From: Pseudomonas putida
GTDB lineage: Bacteria > Pseudomonadota > Gammaproteobacteria > Pseudomonadales > Pseudomonadaceae
Assembly: GCF_028682395.1 (NCBI RefSeq)
Contig: NZ_JANHLC010000012.1
Span: 108,015-172,014, forward strand
DNA: 64,000 bases
Reading direction: 5' to 3'
Positions within the stretch are counted from its first letter, which is position 1. Every line of letters begins with the position of its first letter. Under the pieces are notes generated by a model. That model did no database searches, was not told the origin of the DNA, and saw only the letters and a program-made list of their open reading frames with translations. The translations under genes were made by a program, and so were the position numbers. Below are positions 55,020-64,000 of this stretch, piece by piece.

Positions 55020-55796
55020 TTAGAAGGTTTTGCTGGCGCTGGCCACCAGCGTAGCCCCGCACAGATCGTCAAATCCGGTGAAGCTGGCGCATTCCGCTTT
55101 CGACAGATCGGAATCGATGTAACTCAGTGCCCAGTCGACGCCGACAAATTCACGACTGAGTTTAACTTCCCAGTTGTAGTAGTCGCCGCGGCCCTTGCCA
55201 CTATCGGTAAAGAACACATCGTCCTTGTAGTCGACGTATTCATAGCGCGCTTCCAGACCGAACTCAGCGGGCAGTACGGTGCGATAACCGATCAGAAAAG
55301 AAGCGACATCCTCGTCCTTTTTGCCCTTGTAGACATTGCCGTCCTCATCTTCGTAGTCCGGGCCTTTCATGTTGTTGACGTACTTCGCCCCAAGCAGAAC
55401 GCCGTACACATCCAGCAGGGTCTGGACGTCGCTCTGGTTGTAGTCGCTTTCACGAGGGAACTCATAGCGGGTGTAGAAGGTGTCCAGGCTGATGTTTTCG
55501 TTGATCTGCCAGAAGTAGCCACCGTAGTACTCGAGCTCCTGGCGCGTCTTGGAGCCATAGCCGAAGTTGACATTCGAGGTCCAGACCCCGGCGTACAGGC
55601 CGCTCGCATGGTTGAGGGTGACGGCCAACTGTGCGGCTGGATCGCCCAACGTCTGGGAAATACCACTGGCCCGATAGTCGCTGGTCAGGAGGGGCGTGAT
55701 AACCAGCTCGAAGCTGTCGTTGAGCGGCACGGCTTGGGCGTTTATCAGGGGCGTCAGAGCAAGACCGGCAAACATAAAAACAGATAGTGCTTTCAT
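55020..55796 (-). CDS. TorF-family putative porin
   Basis: A 258-residue outer-membrane protein with a signal peptide (MKALSVFMFAGLALTPLINAQA). It begins with the family pattern TSDYRASGISQTLGDPAAQ and VWTSNVNFGYG, then alternating beta strands to a final aromatic residue (ASKTF). Channels of this family are often linked to polyamine or amino-acid genes. It is last in the minus-strand cluster. Confidence 0.8.
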   Translation of the reverse strand: MKALSVFMFAGLALTPLINAQAVPLNDSFELVITPLLTSDYRASGISQTLGDPAAQLAVTLNHASGLYAGVWTSNVNFGYGSKTRQELEYYGGYFWQINENISLDTFYTRYEFPRESDYNQSDVQTLLDVYGVLLGAKYVNNMKGPDYEDEDGNVYKGKKDEDVASFLIGYRTVLPAEFGLEARYEYVDYKDDVFFTDSGKGRGDYYNWEVKLSREFVGVDWALSYIDSDLSKAECASFTGFDDLCGATLVASASKTF

Positions 55797-55905
55797 AGGG
55801 ACTCTCTTACTCACTGCGTTTTTTTTTATTGGGATTTCAGGCACGGCCGTGCCCAGCGCCGCGCATGGCACGGCGTCAGGCATGGATTGGCGTGAGCGGT
55901 GTGGA

Positions 55906-57648
55906 TCAGGCTTCGGGGGCGTAGACCTGCTTGCCGGCGAAGTAGGTTTTCAGCACCTTGGTGTCGAACAGCTCGTCGTCACTGACCTTGAACACATCGC
56001 GATCAAGGATGATCAGGTCAGCTTGCTTGCCCGCTTCCAGGGAGCCGATCTGCGTGTCCAGCCCCAGGGCTTTGGCCGCATTGAGGGTGTAGCCGTAGAA
56101 CAGGGTCTGGCGATCCAGGCTTTCCTTGGCATTGAGCACGCCCAAGGGGCCTTTGCGGGTACTGGCCTGGGCAATGGCGTTCCACGGATTGGGGCTCGAT
56201 ACCGGCCAGTCGCTAGCACCGGCAATGGTTGCGCCGGCGTCGTGTAACGATTTGGCTGGGTACAGGTAACTGAAGTCGGCGGCACTGATATAGGGTTTGA
56301 CCAACTCCTCGGTGTAGCTCTCGGCGGTGGCCCACAGCAGTTGCATGGAGGCGATCACGCCCAACGCCTTGAAGCGTGGAAAGTCCTGGGGGTTGACCAT
56401 CTGCAAGTGAGAAATGCTGTGGGCCACGGGCGCCGGGGTTTGCTGGCGTGCATAGGCAAAGCCGTTCAGCGCTTCGCGTACGGCCCGATCGCCGACGGCG
56501 TGGACATGCACCCGCCAGTTACGTTTTTCCGCCGCGACCACCAGCTCACCAAAATGCTCCGGCTCGATCAACAACTGACCGTTCTTGTGGCTGTTCTTGT
56601 AGGGATTAAGCACGGCGGCGGTCTGTCCGGGAAACTCGAGAATACCGTCGGCAAACACCTTGATCCCGGGGAACGTCAGGTTAGGTACGCCTTCGAACTT
56701 CTGCATGACCTTGGCGATGACTTCCAGGTCAGCTGGCTTGCTCTTGGAGTTCACCAGCATCAAGGCCGCAACATGCGCACTGAGTTCGCCTTTTTCGGCC
56801 AATGCCCGGTAGAGCGGTAGCACCCCGTAGGTCTGTTCGGTGGCGGTAAAGTCGAACAGCGAATCTTCGCTGGTGGCGTTCGACGCGGCGTCCATCCAGG
56901 CGGTGACGCCATATCCATTGTTGATTTTGACCGCTTCGCGGGTGGCCTTCAGCATGACTGCCTGGCTGGGCGCAGGGATGGCCGCGCGGACCTGGTCCCA
57001 ACGCGATTCGGCAAAGTACCCGGTGGGGGTGAAGTCGGCTTCATGGCCAATATAAGCCTGCTCATTGGCCGGTAGGCTTTTGACCAGCGCCGCATCGATC
57101 TGCACACGCTTGAGCATGGCGTTGTTGGCCCAGCCGGTGTGGCCGTCGATGCCGATCAAGACGACCGGTTGCGCCAACCAACGGCCCTGATTGAAGGTTT
57201 TTCCCAGGTCACGGGCCTTCTCCCAATAGGCCGAACTGGCGCCAGCAATGCTGATCACATCGCCCGCCCTGGCGTTGCCGGCCTTGTCCTGCTCGATGAT
57301 CCATTGCTCAAGTTCGGGCACCGGCTTGACTTCGTCGTACAGGTTGGCCCCGAGGCTGGCGAAACCACCGAAGACGCCGTGGCTATGGGTGTCAATCATG
57401 CCTGGCATTAGAACCTTGCCGGCCAGGTCGATGCGCTGGGTCTTGGCGTCGGCAAGGGCATTGACCTGGGCATCGCTGCCGACCGTGACAATCCTGCCGT
57501 TTTCCACGGCTACGGCCTGGGCCAGGCCCTGACCGGGGACGCCGGTGAAAACCTGGCCATTGGTGAACACCAGGTCAGCGGCGGCCAGGGCTTGCAGCGA
57601 GGTCAGCGAGAACAGGGCGGCCAGCACACACGGGGTAAATTGCCTCAT
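55906..57648 (-). CDS. Secreted amidohydrolase (YtcJ-like)
   Basis: A 580-residue metal-dependent hydrolase with a signal peptide (MRQFTPCVLAALFSLTSLQALAA). The amidohydrolase motif DTHSHG (about 91-96) and later HVHAVGDRA and ASDWPVSSPNP match YtcJ-type proteins. It probably acts in the periplasm on an amide or N-acyl compound. It sits in the polyamine cluster, so an N-acylated amine is a reasonable guess. Confidence 0.82.
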   Translation of the reverse strand: MRQFTPCVLAALFSLTSLQALAAADLVFTNGQVFTGVPGQGLAQAVAVENGRIVTVGSDAQVNALADAKTQRIDLAGKVLMPGMIDTHSHGVFGGFASLGANLYDEVKPVPELEQWIIEQDKAGNARAGDVISIAGASSAYWEKARDLGKTFNQGRWLAQPVVLIGIDGHTGWANNAMLKRVQIDAALVKSLPANEQAYIGHEADFTPTGYFAESRWDQVRAAIPAPSQAVMLKATREAVKINNGYGVTAWMDAASNATSEDSLFDFTATEQTYGVLPLYRALAEKGELSAHVAALMLVNSKSKPADLEVIAKVMQKFEGVPNLTFPGIKVFADGILEFPGQTAAVLNPYKNSHKNGQLLIEPEHFGELVVAAEKRNWRVHVHAVGDRAVREALNGFAYARQQTPAPVAHSISHLQMVNPQDFPRFKALGVIASMQLLWATAESYTEELVKPYISAADFSYLYPAKSLHDAGATIAGASDWPVSSPNPWNAIAQASTRKGPLGVLNAKESLDRQTLFYGYTLNAAKALGLDTQIGSLEAGKQADLIILDRDVFKVSDDELFDTKVLKTYFAGKQVYAPEA

Positions 57649-57693
57649 GGGAGAATCCTTTATTGGTGTTTTTTTAAGGGGAGGGTGCTCACA

Positions 57694-58992
57694 TCAATGA
57701 CCTGCTACTTCCTTGAGCCGATACCAGAGCATGCCCAGCGCCAACAACGGCGAGCGCAACAACTTCCCGCCGGGGAAGGTCATATGGGGCACGCTGGCGA
57801 ACAGTTCGAAGCCTTTGCTGTGATCCAGGCAGATGGCTTCGGCGACCAGTCGTGCCGCCATATGCGTGGTGTTGAGCCCGTGGCCGGCGTAGGCCTGGGC
57901 GTAGAACACATTCGGGTGCGCCGGCAGGCGACCAATCTGGGGCAAGCGATTGGCACCAATGCCAATCATGCCGCTCCACTGGAAGTCGATTTTCTTCTCG
58001 GCCAGTTGCGGGAAAACCTCCAGCATCTTGGGGCGCATATAGCTCGCGACATCCTTGAGCGTGCGTCCCGAGTAGTGGCAGGCGCCCCCAAACAGCAAGC
58101 GTTGATCAGCCGTTAGCCGGTAATAGTCGAGCCCCACACGCTGGTCGCAGAGGGCACGGTTTTGCGGAATCAGCGCAGCGGCAAGATCAGCGCTCAGCGG
58201 TTCGGTGGTCACCACATAACTGCCGGCCGCCAGGACCTTGCCGCTCAGCGCCGGTTCCAGATCCCCCAGATGGGCATTGCCGGCCAACACCAGTGTCGCG
58301 GCGCTGACGACACCCTTAGCGGTGTGCACGCGTACGCGGTTGCCGTACTCGATTCGCACCGCGGCACTGTTCTCGCACAACCGCACGCCGAGGTGCTGTG
58401 CTAGCGCGGCTTCGCCCAGGGCCAGGTTGAGTGGATGCAGATGCCCGGAGCCGGCATCGATCAGCCCGCCGACATAACGATCGGAACCCACCACCCGATG
58501 CATATCCCGCTGTTCGACCAGCTCGAATGGGTGCGGATAACCCTGGTCCGTCAGGGCCTGGTATTGCGCCTGCAGGTTCTCGAAGTGGCGAGGGGTGTTG
58601 GCCAGCTCGCAATGGCCCCAGCGCAGGTCGCACTCGATGCCGTGATCCTGGATGCGCTGGCGAACAATATCGACCGCATCCAGCCCCAGTTGCTCAAGCA
58701 CCTCGATGCCTTCACGACCGATGTATTTTTCATGGACATCGAGACCCTCGCCAATCCCGCGAATCAACTGGCCGCCGTTGCGGCCCGTGGCGCCCCAGGC
58801 AATCTGATGCGCTTCGAGCACGATGACAGAAAGGCCGCGTTCAGCCAGCTCGATGGCGGTGTTCAATCCGGTAAAGCCCGCGCCGACGATGCACACATCA
58901 AACTGGACCGCACCCTCCAGGGGAGGGCAGTCAAGTCGACGGTTTCGCGTGGCGTGGTAGTACGTCTGCGGTGCAGATAACGGGGAGGTCAT
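57694..58992 (-). CDS. FAD-dependent oxidoreductase (gamma-glutamylputrescine oxidase type)
   Basis: A 432-residue DAO-family flavoenzyme with FAD motif CIVGAGFTGLNTAIELAERG and WGATGRNGGQLIRG, as in PuuB. It oxidises gamma-glutamylated amines to aldehydes. The start MTSPLSAPQTYYHATR is typical. The neighbouring glutamylpolyamine synthetase supports the role. Confidence 0.85.
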   Translation of the reverse strand: MTSPLSAPQTYYHATRNRRLDCPPLEGAVQFDVCIVGAGFTGLNTAIELAERGLSVIVLEAHQIAWGATGRNGGQLIRGIGEGLDVHEKYIGREGIEVLEQLGLDAVDIVRQRIQDHGIECDLRWGHCELANTPRHFENLQAQYQALTDQGYPHPFELVEQRDMHRVVGSDRYVGGLIDAGSGHLHPLNLALGEAALAQHLGVRLCENSAAVRIEYGNRVRVHTAKGVVSAATLVLAGNAHLGDLEPALSGKVLAAGSYVVTTEPLSADLAAALIPQNRALCDQRVGLDYYRLTADQRLLFGGACHYSGRTLKDVASYMRPKMLEVFPQLAEKKIDFQWSGMIGIGANRLPQIGRLPAHPNVFYAQAYAGHGLNTTHMAARLVAEAICLDHSKGFELFASVPHMTFPGGKLLRSPLLALGMLWYRLKEVAGH

Positions 58993-59042
58993 AAGGGACT
59001 GCCTATCAGTTGCCTGACGTGCGAGCACGCCAGGCGCAAGGG

Positions 59043-60131
59043 TTAACGACCGGACTTCAACTTGCTCCAGGAGCGGTTCATCCAGCGCATAACGTCGGGG
59101 GGCAGTTCGGTGGAGACGTAGAGTTTTGCCTGCACGGATTCGGGCGGGTAGATCGAAGGGTTGCGGGTGACCTCCTCATCCATCAACGCAGTGGCCTGGT
59201 CGTTGGCGTTGGCATAGCCGACGTACTCGCTGATCTGGGTGATCACGTCGGGTTTGAGCAAGTAGTTGATAAAGGCGTGCGCCTGCTCGGGGTTTTTCGC
59301 ATCGGCCGGAATGGTCAACATGTCGAACCAGAGGTTGCCGCCTTCCTTAGGCACCACGTAGGCGACTTTCACACCGTTCCCGGCCTCGTTCGCCCGGTTG
59401 ATGGCCTGGTAGACATCGCCCGAGTAACCGAAGGCAATGCAGACATTGCCGTTGGCCAGGTCCGAGACATATTTGGAGGAGTGGAAGTAGCTGATGTAGG
59501 GCCGCAGGGTCAGCAGCTTGGCTTCGGCCTTCTTGTAGTCGGCGATGGTCGTGCTGTTGGGGTTGAGGCCCTGGTAGTTGAGCATGGCCGGCAGGACTTC
59601 ATCCGCCGAATCCATAAAGGCCACGCCACAGGCCTGGAGTTTCTTCAGGTTCTCGGGCTCGAACAGCATGGCCCAGGAGTCGATGCTGTCGACGCCCAGC
59701 ACCTGCTTGATCTTGTCGACGTTGTAGCCGATGCCGTTGGTGCCCCACAGGTACGGTACGGCGTACTGGTTGCCTGGGTCATTGGCCTGCAGCCGTTTCA
59801 TCAGGTCGGGGTTCAGGTTCTTCCAGTTGGGCAGTTGGGACCGGTCCAGCTCACGAAAGGCCCCAGCCTTGATCTGCCGGCCGAGAAAGTGGTTGCTCGG
59901 CACCACGACGTCATAACCGGTGCGCCCGGCCAGCAACTTGCCTTCCAGGGTTTCATTGGAGTCGAACACGTCGTAGGTGGGCTTGATCCCCGTATCCCGC
60001 TGGAAATCCGCGAGGGTGGTTTCAGCGATGTAGTCCGTCCAGTTGTAGATATTCACCACCTCCTGGGCCGACGCCTGGCCGCCCAGGGTACACAGCGTGG
60101 TGAACATCAGTTTCAAGGCGATACGTTTCAT
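59043..60131 (-). CDS. Periplasmic polyamine-binding protein (PotF/SpuD type)
   Basis: A 362-residue binding protein with a signal peptide (MKRIALKLMFTTLCTLGGQASA). The mature start VNIYNWTDYIAETTLADFQRDTGI is typical of PotF, and WGTNGIGYNVDKI and AFGYSGDV line the ligand cleft. Permease and ATPase genes are not adjacent, so it must use another transporter or act as a sensor. Confidence 0.87.
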   Translation of the reverse strand: MKRIALKLMFTTLCTLGGQASAQEVVNIYNWTDYIAETTLADFQRDTGIKPTYDVFDSNETLEGKLLAGRTGYDVVVPSNHFLGRQIKAGAFRELDRSQLPNWKNLNPDLMKRLQANDPGNQYAVPYLWGTNGIGYNVDKIKQVLGVDSIDSWAMLFEPENLKKLQACGVAFMDSADEVLPAMLNYQGLNPNSTTIADYKKAEAKLLTLRPYISYFHSSKYVSDLANGNVCIAFGYSGDVYQAINRANEAGNGVKVAYVVPKEGGNLWFDMLTIPADAKNPEQAHAFINYLLKPDVITQISEYVGYANANDQATALMDEEVTRNPSIYPPESVQAKLYVSTELPPDVMRWMNRSWSKLKSGR

Positions 60132-60188
60132 TCATATGTCCTTATTGTGGGTACATGTGAGGATGCGCTCAACCAAACCAGCGCCAGG

Positions 60189-61547
60189 CTAGACGCTGAG
60201 CAGCAGGAACTCGCGTTCCCAGGAGCTGATGACCTGCTTGTAGTTCTCGTGTTCGACGCGCTTGACCGCCACATAGCCTTTGGTAAAGCGCTCACCCAGG
60301 TACCGGTTGGCCATCTGTGACTGCTCCATGCATTCCAGTGCCGCTTCCAGCGTCAGTGGCAGGCGCAGGTTGCGGCGCTCATAACCACGGCCTACCACGG
60401 CCGGGCTTGGCTCTACGCCTTCGACCATGCCTACGTACCCGCACAGCAGGCTGCCGGCCAGCGCCAGGTAGGGGTTGGCATCGGCGCCGGCGAGGCGGTT
60501 CTCGACTCGCCGATTCTGCGGGTCGGAATCTGGTACGCGCAGGCCGACCGTACGGTTTTCCTCACCCCATTCCACGTTGACCGGCGCCGACGTGTCGGGC
60601 AGGAAGCGGCGGAATGAGTTCACGTTGGGCGCGAACAGCGGCAGGGTATCGGGGATGTACTTTTGCAGGCCGCCGATATGGTGCATAAACAGTTCGCTCA
60701 TGCTGCCATCAGGGTTGGAGAACACCGAGACGCCCGTTTCCAGGTCCACCACGCTCTGGTGGACGTGCATCGCGCTGCCGGGTTCGCCTGTCATCGGCTT
60801 GGCCATAAAGGTGGCCGTGACGTCATGTTTGAGCGCAGCTTCGCGCAGGGTGCGCTTGAAGATAGTGATCTGATCCGCGAGGGACAGCGCGTCACCGTGA
60901 CGGAAGTTGATCTCCATCTGCGCCGTGCCTTCTTCGTGAATCAAGGTATCGAGATCCAGGCCCTGGGCTTCGCTCCAGTCGTACATGTCTTCGAACAGCG
61001 GATCAAACTCGTTGGTCGCTTCGATGGAGTAGGACTGGCGGCCGATTTCCTGGCGGCCGGAGCGACCGATCGGCGGTTTGAGCGGGTAGTCCGGGTCCGC
61101 GCTGCGCTGGGTCAGGTAGAACTCCATTTCCGGCGCGACAATCGGCTTCCAGCCCCGGGCGGTATAGAGGCTCAGGACCTTTTTCAGCAGGTTGCGCGGC
61201 GACAGCTCGATCGCGTTGCCTTGCTTGTCGTAGGTGTCGTGGATCACCTGGGCCGTCGGTTCCAGCGCCCAGGGCACGATAAACACGGCGCCCTCATCCG
61301 GGCGGCAGTGCATATCGATGTCTGCGGCGTCGAGAAGCTCGTAGTAGATATCGTCCTCGACGTAATCTCCGGTGACGGTCTGCAGCAACACGCTCTCGGG
61401 CAGGCGCATGCCTTGCTCGTTGAGAAACTTGTTGGTGGGCGAAATCTTGCCCCGTGCAATGCCGCTCAGATCAGAAATTAGGCACTCAACTTCGGTGATT
61501 TTGTGTTCTTTTAGCCAATGGCTGAGTCGATCCAGATTGCCTTTCAT
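60189..61547 (-). CDS. Gamma-glutamylpolyamine synthetase (glutamine synthetase family)
   Basis: A 452-residue GS-like ligase with the GS fold (CLISDLSGIARGKISP; a metal-binding ME-NFRHGDALS region; MHVHQSV; NRTVGLRVP near the C-terminus). Pseudomonas SpuI/PauA enzymes glutamylate putrescine or related amines. The start MKGNLDRL follows an AAGAGG site. It is first in this operon, downstream of an AraC gene. Confidence 0.86.
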   Translation of the reverse strand: MKGNLDRLSHWLKEHKITEVECLISDLSGIARGKISPTNKFLNEQGMRLPESVLLQTVTGDYVEDDIYYELLDAADIDMHCRPDEGAVFIVPWALEPTAQVIHDTYDKQGNAIELSPRNLLKKVLSLYTARGWKPIVAPEMEFYLTQRSADPDYPLKPPIGRSGRQEIGRQSYSIEATNEFDPLFEDMYDWSEAQGLDLDTLIHEEGTAQMEINFRHGDALSLADQITIFKRTLREAALKHDVTATFMAKPMTGEPGSAMHVHQSVVDLETGVSVFSNPDGSMSELFMHHIGGLQKYIPDTLPLFAPNVNSFRRFLPDTSAPVNVEWGEENRTVGLRVPDSDPQNRRVENRLAGADANPYLALAGSLLCGYVGMVEGVEPSPAVVGRGYERRNLRLPLTLEAALECMEQSQMANRYLGERFTKGYVAVKRVEHENYKQVISSWEREFLLLSV

Positions 61548-61708
61548 AACGCCTCTTACAAGGAAATGCCCGAGCGTCAGATAACGGCCCGGATCCATGC
61601 TGCGAGGTGATAGTGCAATCGGAGATAGTTAGGCTTCTATCCTATTCATGCCTGAATCAATGCCCCATTTTGGGGCGTTGATTCAGGCGATCAAAAAGCG
61701 ATTGGAAT

Positions 61709-62593
61709 CTAGCGGGTGCGCAGCAACGTGCTGCTGGGCAGTTCGCCAAAGAAGTTGCGATAGTCTTGGGAGAAGCGCCCCAGGTGCCAGAACGACCAGC
61801 GCATGGCCACTTCGGCGACGCTGGCATCACCAGGCTTGGCGCGTTGCAGGTCGCGGCGGGCAAAGTTCAGCCGGCGCATGCGCTGCCATTGGCTGGGCGA
61901 GGCGCCCGCGAACGAAGTGAAACTGCGCTGCAATTGGCGCACCGAGACACCAATGCCATTGGCCAGTTGCAGCACATTGAAGTGCTCCTGGGGGCTGGCC
62001 ATGACCATGTCGAATGCGCGCTGAATCAGGCGCCGATCATGGGCCGCATGTTTTTGCAGGACAGGGTCAGGGGCCTGGCTGGGGCAGTCGAGAATATACA
62101 GGCAGTCGTCGACCAACTGTTGCGCCAGGTCTTCGCCCGTCATCGAGCGGGCTTGCGAGAGCAGTTGCTCAAGGGTACTGCTTAACCAGCGTCCGAAGAT
62201 CTGGCTTTGCTGGGAAACCAACGGTGTCAGGAGCAGGCCATCCAGGCGCCCGGTGTTCAGGCAGTCGAGTTGCCTGAGGTACTGCGGGCCGATCACCACC
62301 GCAACTTCCTTATAGTTTTCCGGGGTGATCCAGGTGTTCTGGCTTTCCTCATCGAGCAGATAAAGCGAGCCCCCCAGCAGATCGAAACTGAACACCAGCG
62401 AATTGGCGGGCGCATGGAAATGCTGCTCAATGCGCGTATTCATCTGCTCCTGATACACCTCGAGGCCGTCCAGCTGCATATGCACGACCTTGCCTTGGAA
62501 ATAGCCGGCCGACATTTGCTGGTAGTGCTCCTGCCAACCGGCCATGACCAACTGCTGATCCACATCGGCGCTGTCGTGCGATGTAATTCGCAT
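61709..62593 (-). CDS. AraC-family regulator
   Basis: A 294-residue regulator with a C-terminal AraC HTH (NVLQLANGIGVSVRQLQRSFTSFAG; MRWSFWHLGRFSQDYRNFFGELPS), similar to EutR. It lies directly upstream of, and on the same strand as, the polyamine-type cluster and is its likely regulator. The ligand is unknown. Confidence 0.82.
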   Translation of the reverse strand: MRITSHDSADVDQQLVMAGWQEHYQQMSAGYFQGKVVHMQLDGLEVYQEQMNTRIEQHFHAPANSLVFSFDLLGGSLYLLDEESQNTWITPENYKEVAVVIGPQYLRQLDCLNTGRLDGLLLTPLVSQQSQIFGRWLSSTLEQLLSQARSMTGEDLAQQLVDDCLYILDCPSQAPDPVLQKHAAHDRRLIQRAFDMVMASPQEHFNVLQLANGIGVSVRQLQRSFTSFAGASPSQWQRMRRLNFARRDLQRAKPGDASVAEVAMRWSFWHLGRFSQDYRNFFGELPSSTLLRTR

Positions 62594-63099
62594 CTTGTCC
62601 TTCCTTATGCGCCTGCTCGGACAAAAACCGGGCAGGGCCAGTGCTTATTATTGTCAGAGCACCCTAGCAGTGCGAAAAAAACGGCGCAAGGCAGCGGGGG
62701 AGTCTGGCAGCGGCGAGGAGGAGGGCAGAGCACTGGGATAGAGAAGAACCACCGGCACGAGTGCACAAGCGAATAATGGCGATGATTTGCCTGACCAGCC
62801 TGCCCGCTGCCGGAAACTCCAAGCAGTCTGCATGCCAGTTAGTGCCGCTGGTTGCGATGCACTTGATTTGAAATACCTAGGCTTGTGTTCGCGAATGCTG
62901 AATTGAGCGGCACTTGGGTATCAGCCGGGCAGCTTTTCCGGCTGTTACTGCAGGACCCAATATCGAGAATGGCGCGTTCAATTCGGCCTAAACCCGACGC
63001 AATGCCAGTGGCTCAATAAACGGAAAGCTGGACTGGGCCAGCTGACGTAGGAAAGTCCGCATAGTCGCTGTATGCCTTTGAAATCAATAGGAGCATGCC
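62594..63099. other. 506-bp region without recognised genes
   Basis: I see no convincing ORF or hairpin terminator. An AGGAG ribosome-binding site at its right end belongs to the VOC gene. Confidence 0.5.
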
Positions 63100-63522
63100 A
63101 TGATGAAAATGAATGCGCTGATTCCAGAGCTGATCGTCTCTGATCTGCAACAGAGTTTGCGGTTTTACTGCCATATTCTGGGGTTCAACATTGAGTACGA
63201 CAGACCAGAAGACAAGTTCGCGTTTCTTTCATACTGCGGCAGTCAATTGATGCTTGAAGAAGACTATCCAGATGAGTCGCCTTGGCGAGTAGGTCCTTTG
63301 GAGCGTCCATTTGGCAGAGGGTTGAACCTGTCGATTGAGTGTCCTGACAGCGCGCTCTTAGCTGCGGCAATTGTAGAGTCCGGCCACCCTTTGCATAAAC
63401 CGATCGAGGAACGCTGGTATCGCGACCATGATCATCTTCACGGCCAACTCAATTTCCTAGTGCTTGATCCAGATGGCTATTTGTTGAGGTTCAACCAAAG
63501 CTTAAGTTCTAAAGCCACCTGA
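63100..63522 (+). CDS. VOC-superfamily (glyoxalase/bleomycin-resistance fold) protein
   Basis: A 140-residue protein with two beta-alpha-beta-beta-beta units. It begins IPELIVSDLQQSLRFYCHILGF and ends LNFLVLDPDGYLLRFNQ, as in bleomycin/fosfomycin-resistance proteins and glyoxalases. The metal ligands are not fully clear. AGGAG ribosome-binding site. Function unknown. Confidence 0.8.
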   Translation: MMKMNALIPELIVSDLQQSLRFYCHILGFNIEYDRPEDKFAFLSYCGSQLMLEEDYPDESPWRVGPLERPFGRGLNLSIECPDSALLAAAIVESGHPLHKPIEERWYRDHDHLHGQLNFLVLDPDGYLLRFNQSLSSKAT

Positions 63523-63580
63523 TAGAGCGTACGCTGGTGAAAAGCGGCATGCCAGAGATCCAGGCTCTGCACACATAGGT

Positions 63581-63692
63581 TCGCATAATTTCTGTGACGT
63601 TATGGTAGCTATGCCGTCGTGATCGACGAATTTAGCGCCGGGAAAATCGCGCAGCCCCGGCGCTGAATTTAGCCATAACGTCCATTATGCGA
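63581..63692. repeat. Nested inverted-repeat element
   Basis: Three nested arms: TCGCATAAT (63581) with ATTATGCGA (63684), GACGTTATGG (63596) with CCATAACGTC (63673), and a 14-bp inner arm AATTTAGCGCCGGG (63629) with CCCGGCGCTGAATT (63656), 13 of 14 paired. The left arm has a 23-nt unpaired insert. It could be a MITE, a protein-binding site or a terminator. Confidence 0.6.
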
Positions 63693-63778
63693 TGCGCTTT
63701 AGCTTTCTGGCTGCCCTCTCTGTATAAGTCTGTCGTACACTTTTTGCTTTCCCATGAGCAGTTTTGATAAGGAATCCC

Positions 63779-64000
63779 ATGACGCAGTTGCAAGATCTTC
63801 ACAAAGATAAAACTCGAATTTCCGTGGCTTTTCAGACCGCTGAAGGTGCCGAAATAGCCGCATTTCGTGAGTTTTGGCGGACTAATTGTGAGCAGGCCAA
63901 CCAAGGGTATCTAAAGTTTTTACAAGTCATGAACGGCTCCGAGCAAATATCATTTGCCAAGGTTTCAGAGCTTGAAGAGGTGTTCTTGCGCTTGTGCCAA
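63779..64000 (+). CDS. Unknown protein, N-terminal fragment
   Basis: Seventy-four codons from an ATG behind AAGGAA run off the right edge. The sequence (MTQLQDLHKDKTRISVAF; AAFREFWRTNCEQANQG) looks globular. I do not recognise it. Confidence 0.6.
   Translation, partial: MTQLQDLHKDKTRISVAFQTAEGAEIAAFREFWRTNCEQANQGYLKFLQVMNGSEQISFAKVSELEEVFLRLCQ

Noticed and set aside
63581..63692. Integron attC site
   Set aside because: The arms read GTT...AAC from left to right on either strand, the opposite of the required AAC...GTT order, and no integrase or cassette array is visible.
63632..63904. 90-codon minus-strand ORF
   Set aside because: It overlaps the nested inverted repeat and the better-supported plus-strand gene at 63779.

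Overview
The window reads as chromosome of a fluorescent-group Pseudomonas. The contiguous cat-ben benzoate cluster, a bkd operon with a divergent Lrp-type regulator, an OprD-family porin, REP-like palindromes and GC-rich codon use all fit. No rRNA, tRNA or CRISPR array was seen, and no type III secretion apparatus genes lie in the window.

Layout. 1-6.96 kb: an ABC (MacB-like)/TolC/HlyD export operon with a divergent TetR regulator, a minimal chemoreceptor and an OprD-type porin. 7.1-18.3 kb: the benzoate-to-beta-ketoadipate enol-lactone pathway (catR, catBCA, benR, benABCD, benK, benE), with a CatR-type operator upstream of catB and two BenR sites upstream of benA. 18.3-24.4 kb: a LysR regulator, a LysE exporter, an acetoacetyl/dehydrocarnitine CoA-transferase-thiolase operon with its divergent LysR regulator, and a DUF1345 membrane protein. 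24.4-30.9 kb: an RND pump and adaptor divergent from an RstA/RstB-like two-component system. 30.9-37.6 kb: RarD, a glycerate-type module (MFS, CdaR, glycerate kinase), pssA and a broken MFS gene. 43.0-50.2 kb: an NCS2 purine permease and the bkdA1-bkdA2-bkdB-lpdV operon with bkdR. 55.0-62.6 kb: a polyamine-type catabolic cluster (porin, amidohydrolase, FAD oxidase, PotF-like binding protein, glutamylpolyamine synthetase, AraC regulator). The end holds a VOC protein and the start of an unknown gene.

The most unusual content is two AT-richer accessory insertions flanking the purine permease-bkd block. Island 1 (about 37.64-43.01 kb) is a tandem array of four paralogous proteins with the Cys/His/Asp layout of YopT/AvrPphB (C58) cysteine proteases. 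It is organised as three segmental repeat units, and each internal junction carries a roughly 90-bp copy of the 3' end of the neighbouring permease gene as a duplication scar. One paralog is frameshifted in a G8 run exactly at the expected catalytic cysteine, and another has a G9 run next to its catalytic histidine. Island 2 (about 50.2-54.6 kb) carries a related 547-residue protein with two such domains in one chain, beside a tnpS/tnpT-like cointegrate-resolution pair of the Tn4651 type. I infer that this is an expanding, possibly phase-variable family of protease effectors or toxins spread by a Tn3-family element. No secretion route is visible here.
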